Assembly: GCA_020350865.1 (NCBI GenBank)
Contig: CP070726.1
Span: 1,086,933-1,092,753, forward strand
Direction: 5' to 3'
Length of the DNA: 5,821 nt
Source: Thermoplasmata archaeon
Lineage (GTDB): Archaea; Thermoplasmatota; Thermoplasmata; GCA-020350865
Shown here: one piece after another, positions 1 to 4,814 of the stretch
How the letters are laid out: each line of letters begins with the position of its first letter
Position numbering within the stretch: the first letter of the stretch is position 1
Made by a program: the position numbers and the translations under genes
The notes under the pieces: model-generated
Databases searched by the model: none
What the model was told of the DNA's origin: nothing
The model's input: only the letters and a program-made list of their open reading frames with translations

Positions 1-215
1 TCCCGCAACCCACGCAGTAATTCATAGGCGGAATCATACACACTGGGGACCAAAAAGAGAACAAACAGGGCAAGGCCCAAAAGACCCAGAATGACGGGCC
101 GCGATGCCTTCGATGATATGTCCTTGATGTTCTCCCCAAGTTCGAACGTGGCCTCTAAAGGCTCCTCGACGGCGCGGGAAATGATATAGGTCGAGCCAGA
201 CGCCTCAGATTTCAT
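1..215 (-). CDS. Unrecognised membrane protein, N-terminal part only (cut by window edge)
   Basis: An open frame reads leftward from ATG at 215-213 to the window edge without a stop, giving 71 codons (MKSEASGSTYIISRAVEEP... onward). Residues 1-40 are polar and include an acidic stretch (EEPLEATFELGEN). Residues 41-57 (VILGLLGLALFVLFLVP) form one clear membrane segment, preceded by KASR, which suggests a cytoplasmic N-terminus. The chain continues with VYDSAYELLRGLR before it is cut. There is no SD site before the ATG, but a TATA-like box lies about 30 bp upstream, so the message is probably leaderless or nearly so. It is divergent from the PspC gene and shares its promoter region. I do not recognise the family, and too little is visible to assign a function. 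That it is coding is supported by the promoter placement and the coherent membrane segment. Confidence 0.6.
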   Translation of the reverse strand, partial: MKSEASGSTYIISRAVEEPLEATFELGENIKDISSKASRPVILGLLGLALFVLFLVPSVYDSAYELLRGLR

Positions 216-243
216 TGAAACACGCCGAAAGTTATGACTTCTC

Positions 244-253
244 ATATTTAAAA
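244..253 (-). promoter_or_regulatory. TATA box of the leftward gene
   Basis: Read on the minus strand this is TTTTAAATAT, preceded by purine-rich CGATAAG, which could serve as the BRE (TFB recognition element). Archaeal transcription starts about 25 bp downstream of the TATA centre, so the start would fall near 222, only a few bases before the ATG at 215. This agrees with the absence of an SD site. The call rests on sequence match and spacing alone. Confidence 0.5.
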
Positions 254-268
254 CTTATCGGAAGATTT

Positions 269-289
269 TTACTAAAGAGTTTTTAGTAA
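269..289. promoter_or_regulatory. Inverted repeat, candidate operator shared by the divergent genes
   Basis: Perfect 8-bp arms TTACTAAA (269-276) and TTTAGTAA (282-289) flank a 5-base spacer, with the dyad axis at 279. The axis is 30.5 bp from the centre of each flanking TATA box (244-253 and 306-313). Archaeal activators of the Lrp/AsnC and other HTH families bind dyads of this size just upstream of the BRE and TATA elements. That a regulator binds here is inferred. In an AT-rich intergenic stretch, a chance palindrome is possible. Confidence 0.4.
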
Positions 290-305
290 GTCTCTTTCTT
301 TCCGC

Positions 306-313
306 TATATATA
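306..313 (+). promoter_or_regulatory. TATA box of the PspC gene
   Basis: TATATATA lies about 50 bp upstream of the ATG at 360. A start about 25 bp downstream would fall near 334-336, giving a leader of roughly 25 bases that contains the SD site. The bases just upstream (TTTCCGC) are not purine-rich, so the BRE is poor. That could mean dependence on an activator, possibly at the inverted repeat at 269-289. Confidence 0.55.
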
Positions 314-348
314 CGCTGAATGAGATTAAGGTATAACGACACGCAAAA

Positions 349-356
349 GGTGGTGA
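349..356 (+). promoter_or_regulatory. Ribosome binding site of the PspC gene
   Basis: GGTGGTGA matches the archaeal SD consensus GGAGGTGA with one mismatch and sits 3 bases before ATG 360. It fixes that start. Confidence 0.65.
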
Positions 357-359
357 AAA

Positions 360-719
360 ATGACTGAAAATGAAGCGGACAACGGAAAATCCCCTGCGGA
401 TTTCCCAGGACAAAACCAGCCCTATCCGGGGCAGTATCAGGGATACGACAAGAAGAAGCTGTACAGGTCCACCAGGGACAAGTGGTTAGGTGGGGTCTGC
501 GGCGGTCTTGCCGAGTATTTCGATATGGACCCGGTAATAATCAGGCTGCTGTGGATCGTGGTTACCATATTCAGCGCGGGTGTGGGTATAATCGCCTACC
601 TGCTCTTCTGGGCCGCTGTGGAGAAATATCCCAGCTACTACGCAATGCACGGGCCGTACGTTACCCGGGACGAGCAGGGTGGTCTGCACTACCATTACTA
701 TTGCAGAGTAACTCGATAA
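360..719 (+). CDS. Small PspC-domain membrane protein
   Basis: A 119-residue protein with a PspC domain at about residues 33-88. The family pattern is plain: [22 protein letters not shown] (33-54), then [17 protein letters not shown], then a Gly-rich hydrophobic stretch ending LLFWAAV. In bacteria PspC is an inner-membrane sensor and partner of the phage-shock response; many archaea and Gram-positive bacteria carry stand-alone PspC-domain proteins of unclear role. The N-terminus (1-30) is acidic and then rich in Pro, Gln, Tyr and Gly. Residues about 60-87 are the membrane segment. The tail (88-119) is Tyr-rich and contains HYHYYC at 110-115. If the topology follows E. coli PspC (N-in, C-out), this tail faces outward. 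The gene starts the plus-strand set, with its own promoter and SD, and the next gene follows after 13 bp. Domain call is strong; function is not known. Confidence 0.9.
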   Translation: MTENEADNGKSPADFPGQNQPYPGQYQGYDKKKLYRSTRDKWLGGVCGGLAEYFDMDPVIIRLLWIVVTIFSAGVGIIAYLLFWAAVEKYPSYYAMHGPYVTRDEQGGLHYHYYCRVTR

Positions 720-720
720 A

Positions 721-727
721 GAGGTGA
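721..727 (+). promoter_or_regulatory. Ribosome binding site that decides the start of the next gene
   Basis: GAGGTGA lies 5 bases before ATG 733. A GTG inside this site (724-726) is in frame with the gene, so a naive longest-frame start would wrongly include the SD. The ATG at 733 is preferred. Confidence 0.7.
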
Positions 728-732
728 AGAAT

Positions 733-1599
733 ATGGAAGAAAATCAAAATGAAGGAAAAGTCCCCTCCGCTCCCGCACAGGAAAGGAGGAGGCAAGGTTA
801 CCCGTACCCGCCGTACGGAGGGCCCCAGAGACCGTATTACGATGTGCATTATCACTACTACTACGAGCCGCCCAAGGCGAAACCCGGGAAATCCATCAAG
901 CCGACCGTGGCAGGTGCCCTCCTTATCATACACGCCATAACCACCTTCGTACTTGTCGGGTTTCTAATCCTCGCCGGCTTGTTCGTTGGGAACATGGGCA
1001 GAGGTGTCTTCTTTTTTGGTATCGAGGACAACACCGATGTCACGGGTACAATCGTGTACGAAAACGGCACCCCTGCCGAGGGCGTTCTGGTTTCCGTTGT
1101 GGGCGAATCACGAAGCACAACGACAAACGAGTACGGTAACTACTACTTGTATAACGTCCCTGCCGGGAACCAGGAACTCAGGGTTGAAAAAGAAGGGTAC
1201 AACACAATCATCTACAAGGCTTTCTTCGATCCAACGGACTCCAGCAATAATACAGACTTTCAAAACGAGTTCGATTTCACACTCACTGAAGGCAACCAGA
1301 CCCTGGAACGGGGCAGCCATCTTCCCCTCGAATTGATCATGAACCTAATCTATGTCTGCGCAGTGATACTGGTGGTCTTCTCGATCATCGCTTTGATCGG
1401 CGGGATATACGCCATTCAGAGGAAAAAATACGGAATCGCGCTGCTCGGTTCGATTGTCGGAGTCTTCTCCGGCGGTCTGTTCCCGCTCATAGCCCTCTTT
1501 ATCCTGCTCTTATCCAAGGACGAATTCAAACCGAAGGATGAAACCCCTCCTCCTGCGACCCCGCCAGGGGGGCCCCAACCATCAGAGGGTCCTCCCTGA
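733..1599 (+). CDS. Membrane protein with extracytoplasmic carboxypeptidase regulatory-like domain
   Basis: A 288-residue protein. Residues 1-56 are a cytoplasmic-looking tail rich in Pro, Tyr and Gly, with ERRRQ, YPYPPYGGP and HYHYYY (39-44). TM1 is about 57-86. Residues 102-165 match the carboxypeptidase regulatory-like fold (CarboxypepD_reg): VTGTIVYENGTPAEGVLVSV, then TTTNEYGNYYLYNVPAGNQELRVEKEGY in the usual strand order. Such domains are beta-sandwich modules common on archaeal surface proteins. N-glycosylation sequons occur at N111, N172 and N188, fitting exposure outside the cell. TM2 is about 200-227, a short basic loop QRKKYG follows, and TM3 is about 234-261, ending LLLSKDEF. This C-terminal hairpin resembles a membrane module I associate with archaeal multi-TM proteins, but that is recollection. 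A Pro-rich tail closes the chain. It is not an enzyme, since no peptidase residues are present. It is probably co-transcribed with the PspC gene 13 bp upstream. Its role is unknown; anchoring or sensing at the envelope is plausible. Confidence 0.85.
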   Translation: MEENQNEGKVPSAPAQERRRQGYPYPPYGGPQRPYYDVHYHYYYEPPKAKPGKSIKPTVAGALLIIHAITTFVLVGFLILAGLFVGNMGRGVFFFGIEDNTDVTGTIVYENGTPAEGVLVSVVGESRSTTTNEYGNYYLYNVPAGNQELRVEKEGYNTIIYKAFFDPTDSSNNTDFQNEFDFTLTEGNQTLERGSHLPLELIMNLIYVCAVILVVFSIIALIGGIYAIQRKKYGIALLGSIVGVFSGGLFPLIALFILLLSKDEFKPKDETPPPATPPGGPQPSEGPP

Positions 1600-1609
1600 T
1601 TTTTTAATT
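1582..1609 (+). terminator. Terminator-like stem and T-run
   Basis: TCAG (1582-1585) pairs with CTGA (1596-1599), and GG (1587-1588) with CC (1594-1595), leaving one bulged A. Six T residues follow directly at 1600-1605, then AATTT. The stop codon TGA is part of the stem. Archaeal termination depends mainly on the T-run, so this may end or attenuate transcription from the PspC promoter before the ABC genes. The T-rich part could instead be a weak TATA element for the downstream operon. Confidence 0.4.
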
Positions 1610-1636
1610 TGAAGGAGGCAAAAGAACGCGAATAAT

Positions 1637-1690
1637 ATGATGAGAATCAGTGTAAACTCTCTAAGAAAGAATCCGAAAAACAGGAGGTGA
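1637..1690 (+). other. Possible 17-residue leader peptide or gene remnant
   Basis: In the leader of the ABC operon, ATG 1637 opens a frame coding MMRISVNSLRKNPKNRR and stopping at TGA 1688-1690. That stop lies inside the SD of the ATPase gene (1683-1690). The nearest SD-like sequence (GGAGG, 1614-1618) is 18 bases from the ATG, too far to be normal. A start without leader, using the T-rich box at 1601-1609, would fit the spacing. The basic SLRKNPK pattern recalls the cytoplasmic N-terminus of FtsX-type permeases, so a degraded copy is another option. Whether it is translated is unknown. Confidence 0.2.
1683..1690 (+). promoter_or_regulatory. Ribosome binding site of the ABC ATPase gene
   Basis: GGAGGTGA is a full match to the archaeal anti-SD complement and lies 5 bases before ATG 1696. 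The in-frame GTG at 1687 is part of this site, so ATG 1696 is the real start. Confidence 0.8.
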
Positions 1691-1695
1691 AGAAA

Positions 1696-2370
1696 ATGGT
1701 GAAAATAGAACTGAAAAATCTGGAGAAGATATACAAAACAGGCAAAACAGAGTTTCGAGCCTTAAAGGACATCGACTTGGTGATGGACAACGGAGGCCTC
1801 ATCGCCATAGTGGGACCTTCAGGCTCAGGAAAGTCCACAATGCTCAACATGATCACGGGCATTGACAGGCCCACAAAAGGAATGGTGATTGTGGATGGAG
1901 AGCGAATAGACAATCTGAAGGAAGACGAGCTGGCGAGATGGCGCGGGGAGAACATCGGGATCATATTCCAGTTCTTCCAGCTCTTTCCCACGCTGACAGC
2001 CCTGGAGAACGCCATGCTGCCCATGGACCTGGCAAAAAAGGGCAGCCTGAAGGACCGAAGGCAGATTGCAAAAAACAATCTGGAGCTCGTGGGGCTCGGC
2101 GACAAGCTGAACAACCTCCCCTCCGAGCTGTCGGGCGGGGAGCAGCAGAGGGTGGCCATTGCCAGGGCTCTGGCAAACGACCCTAAGATCATAATCGGTG
2201 ACGAGCCCACAGGGAACCTGGATTCCAAGACAGAAGCCGCCATGTTCGAGCTGCTCTCAAGGCTCAACCGCCAGGGCAAGACAGTCATCTACGTGACCCA
2301 TTCCAAGGAACTGGCAGCAAAGGCCAAAAGAAAGATCACGATCCTGGACGGACAGGTAGTGAATACATAG
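1696..2370 (+). CDS. ABC transporter ATPase, MacB/LolD type
   Basis: A 224-residue cytoplasmic ATPase, the normal length for the LolD/MacB/FtsE class, that should dimerise and power the permease encoded next. All expected motifs are present: A-loop aromatic Y13 (KIYKTG); Walker A GPSGSGKST at 40-48; Q-loop Q92 in IIFQFFQLFPTLTALEN, the form typical of this class; signature LSGGEQQRVAIARAL at 145-159; Walker B IIIGDEP with D169 and catalytic E170; D-loop PTGNLDSKT at 171-179; and H-loop H202 in YVTHS. Nothing is missing, so it should be active. Substrate cannot be read from the ATPase. It is preceded by a strong SD and followed after 11 bp by the permease, so the two are surely co-transcribed. 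A terminator-like T-run upstream suggests the pair may have its own promoter in 1600-1670, though no convincing TATA box is seen there. Confidence 0.95.
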   Translation: MVKIELKNLEKIYKTGKTEFRALKDIDLVMDNGGLIAIVGPSGSGKSTMLNMITGIDRPTKGMVIVDGERIDNLKEDELARWRGENIGIIFQFFQLFPTLTALENAMLPMDLAKKGSLKDRRQIAKNNLELVGLGDKLNNLPSELSGGEQQRVAIARALANDPKIIIGDEPTGNLDSKTEAAMFELLSRLNRQGKTVIYVTHSKELAAKAKRKITILDGQVVNT

Positions 2371-2371
2371 G

Positions 2372-2376
2372 GGTGG
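2372..2376 (+). promoter_or_regulatory. Ribosome binding site of the permease gene
   Basis: GGTGG lies 5 bases before ATG 2382. An adjacent in-frame ATG at 2379 is too close, at 2 bases, and an in-frame GTG at 2373 is inside the site. ATG 2382 is therefore preferred, though 2379 would add only one residue. Confidence 0.5.
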
Positions 2377-2381
2377 TTATG

Positions 2382-4772
2382 ATGGTATCCTCGCTATCCA
2401 AGAAATCGTTCAGTGATCTCGGCAAGAGGAAGGCCAGGACGGTCTTCACCGTACTCACCATCGCCCTGGCGGTGGGTGCGCTGGGTCTATTTGCTGTTGT
2501 GCCCCTCATGGATGTGGCCATGGAAAAGGAGGTTGAAGACAGCAACATGTATGATGTCCGCATATGGGTGAACGACCTCAGCCTCAATGAATCCCAGATG
2601 GAAGGGTTGAGTCAAATAGACAATGTCAATTCGGTGGAAGCAAAATCCGTGTTCTACACGAGGATGTACATCGGGGAGAGGCGAAATGACGCACTGATAG
2701 TGGGTGTTGATGATTTTTCCCGGCAGAGCGTGGATATAGTTTCAATTGATTCGGGAAACACGCCCGGGCACCTGGAGCTGCTCACGGATGCCAGCAACAG
2801 CAGGGCGAACCTGTACAGCGGCAAGGCCGGCGATACAGCAAGGATCTACGACTTTTCTGGAAATGTCCAGGAGCTGGAAATCACGGGAACGGGACATTCC
2901 CTTTTGTATTCGGATTACCCGATGTTCGGGCTGGCCGTATTCTATACCGATATCGATACTGTCCATACCCTCTCCAATACAACAGGCGTGAACATGATCA
3001 GCTTTGACCTGACTAACAATAAAGAGGAAGACGCGGAGAAAGCCATATCGGACATCGAGGATTACCTGAAACATAATTCGGCCTTCGTATCCTTCACAGA
3101 CATCCCCGATGTCAGGCTCAACGGCGACTGGCCGGGAGAGCAGGAGTTCTCGGACATGTCGAGCTTCTTTGTGATCCTCACCCTCATGACGCTCTTCTGC
3201 AGCCTGTTCCTCATCTCCAACACCATGCACACGATGATCACGGAACAGAAAAGGGAGATAGGGCAGCTCAAGGCGGTGGGTGCCACAAAGCTCCAGGTGG
3301 TCAGGTCCTATGCCACCACAAGCCTCATCATGGGGGGTGCGGGATCTGTTATCGGCAGCATATTGGGCATCGTGATTGCCCACCTCATGGTTGCATTTCT
3401 GGCCAACAACTTTTTCGGAATCACTCCGGAGTTCAATATATTCATACCCACTGTTCTAATAAGCGTGCTCGTGGGTATAGGCATAACGATCGTTGCCACA
3501 CTGCCCTCCCTCTGGAAGACCCTTCGGGTCACTGCCAGGGAGGGCATGGAGAATCACGGTATATCGGCCAACTACGGCTCCTCGAGATTTGACAAGGGTT
3601 TAATGAAAATGAAAGGATTGCCCAGGACCGCGCAGATGGGCCTTAGGAACATGGCGCGAAAGAAGGGGCGGTCGGTCTCAACACTGCTGCAGATCTCATT
3701 GGCGGTTGGCATGTTTCTGGCCATCGCCTCCATCGGATATTCCATCCAGGCCATGGTGAGCCAGGAGTTCGAGTACTTCACATGCGACATCATTACGATG
3801 GGTTCCACGGAAGGAGGCCGGCCACTCACCGAGGATTTACAGTACGTGCTTGAGGACATCGAGGGCGTTCAAATAGCCGAGCCCATTGTGGGCACCGAGA
3901 TTCTTGTGGAGGACAATAGCCTTTCGGTCTTTGGGTACACTTACAACACCGTTGGTTACGATATGGACAGTACGATTTACAGGGGCAGGTGGTACACTCA
4001 GGAGGACCAGGAGAATAATGCCACTGTCATTGTCCTGACAAAAACATTTGCACAGTTTGAGGGCATAAAGGTCGGAGACACAATCACTGTCCAGATGGCC
4101 ACAGGGGACTTCGAGTTCGAGGTCATAGGCCTGTCCTCGTCCCAGATGAACAACGGCATGGCATGTTTCATTCCAATAACGACCCTGCAGGACAAACTCA
4201 TGATGGGCAATGTTGTCTCGGGGTTCGTGATCAAGACCGAATCCGGCTCCCACGACCTCATAGACAGGGTGGCAACAGAGATCGAGGATGAGATGCTCTC
4301 CCGGGGTTACGTTGTTACCAACCTCATACTCTATGTCGCCGAGGAGCGGAACCACCAGGCCAACCAGCAGATCATGAACCTCATGGTTGCAGTCGGCAGC
4401 ATCATCGTGCTCATAACCATGATCGGCCTCATGAGCATGCTGACAATGAATGTCATCGAGAGGACAAAAGAGATAGGGATGATGCGGTGTCTGGGCTCCA
4501 CATCCCGGAGCCTCCGGTCGGTTTTCGGAACGGAGGGCCTCGTCATAGCCCTCATGGGGTGGACAGCCGGAATTCCCATCGGTTACCTGGTGGGAAGCTA
4601 CCTCAACAAGATGATCTACGACCTGCTGCATGTGGAGATGACCTTCTACTTTCCCATGGAGTACATCTGGATTTCGCTCATCGTGACCGTTGTACTGACA
4701 CTGGCCGTGATCCAGCCCGCCCTGTGGAGGGCCACGCATCTCAAGCCGGGTGACGCGCTGAGGTACGAATGA
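2382..4772 (+). CDS. ABC transporter permease with two tandem FtsX/MacB halves
   Basis: A 796-residue permease of the type VII (MacB/LolCDE) class, built as a duplication with about eight membrane segments. Half one: TM1 about 20-43, extracytoplasmic domain about 44-260, then FtsX domain with TM2 262-283, TM3 311-341 and TM4 354-376. Half two: TM5 434-460, extracytoplasmic domain about 461-660, TM6 664-690, TM7 716-744 and TM8 757-783. Both FtsX domains carry the characteristic cytoplasmic coupling sequence after their first TM: EQKREIGQLKAVGATKLQV (288-306) and ERTKEIGMMRCLGSTSRSL (693-711). The C-terminal tail PALWRATHLKPGDALRYE is typical. N-glycosylation sequons at N69, N199 and N546 fall in the two outer domains. 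One chain may supply both permease halves, like fused LolC and LolE, working with an ATPase dimer. The class works by moving outer domains without carrying substrate through the membrane, in lipoprotein extraction, antimicrobial export or signalling. Archaea lack the Lol pathway, so the substrate is unknown. Confidence 0.93.
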   Translation: MVSSLSKKSFSDLGKRKARTVFTVLTIALAVGALGLFAVVPLMDVAMEKEVEDSNMYDVRIWVNDLSLNESQMEGLSQIDNVNSVEAKSVFYTRMYIGERRNDALIVGVDDFSRQSVDIVSIDSGNTPGHLELLTDASNSRANLYSGKAGDTARIYDFSGNVQELEITGTGHSLLYSDYPMFGLAVFYTDIDTVHTLSNTTGVNMISFDLTNNKEEDAEKAISDIEDYLKHNSAFVSFTDIPDVRLNGDWPGEQEFSDMSSFFVILTLMTLFCSLFLISNTMHTMITEQKREIGQLKAVGATKLQVVRSYATTSLIMGGAGSVIGSILGIVIAHLMVAFLANNFFGITPEFNIFIPTVLISVLVGIGITIVATLPSLWKTLRVTAREGMENHGISANYGSSRFDKGLMKMKGLPRTAQMGLRNMARKKGRSVSTLLQISLAVGMFLAIASIGYSIQAMVSQEFEYFTCDIITMGSTEGGRPLTEDLQYVLEDIEGVQIAEPIVGTEILVEDNSLSVFGYTYNTVGYDMDSTIYRGRWYTQEDQENNATVIVLTKTFAQFEGIKVGDTITVQMATGDFEFEVIGLSSSQMNNGMACFIPITTLQDKLMMGNVVSGFVIKTESGSHDLIDRVATEIEDEMLSRGYVVTNLILYVAEERNHQANQQIMNLMVAVGSIIVLITMIGLMSMLTMNVIERTKEIGMMRCLGSTSRSLRSVFGTEGLVIALMGWTAGIPIGYLVGSYLNKMIYDLLHVEMTFYFPMEYIWISLIVTVVLTLAVIQPALWRATHLKPGDALRYE

Positions 4773-4780
4773 AATCTGGT

Positions 4781-4814
4781 AGAACAAAACGTGGGGCCCT
4801 GTGGAGGGCCTCAC
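4781..4814 (-). terminator. Convergent hairpin, probable thiC terminator
   Basis: The stem pairs 4791-4800 with 4805-4814 around a 4-base loop. Its core is GGCCCT with AGGGCC, extended by one G-T wobble (plus-strand reading) and three further pairs. On the minus strand it overlaps the thiC stop codon and is followed by GTTTTGTTCT, a T-rich tract as expected for transcription ending leftward. On the plus strand the downstream bases are C/T mixed without a T-run, so it is less convincing for the permease gene. It occupies nearly the whole 38-bp gap between the convergent genes. Confidence 0.45.

Noticed and set aside
1567..1580. GGGGCCCC palindrome near the end of the beta-sandwich protein gene
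   Set aside because: It falls in codons for the Pro/Gly-rich tail and is explained by composition; no T-run follows it directly.
1631..1640. AATAATATGA as a TATA box for the ABC operon
   Set aside because: The match is weak, with no purine-rich BRE beside it, and the spacing gives no better support than other AT-rich spots in the leader; not listed as a feature.
1647..2288. 213-codon open frame on the minus strand opposite the ATPase gene
   Set aside because: Ser/Phe/Arg-rich antisense product typical of mirror frames of ABC ATPases; the plus strand carries every ATPase motif.
2742..3383. 213-codon minus-strand frame opposite the first half of the permease
   Set aside because: No recognisable domain, and it overlaps the outer domain and FtsX domain coded on the plus strand.
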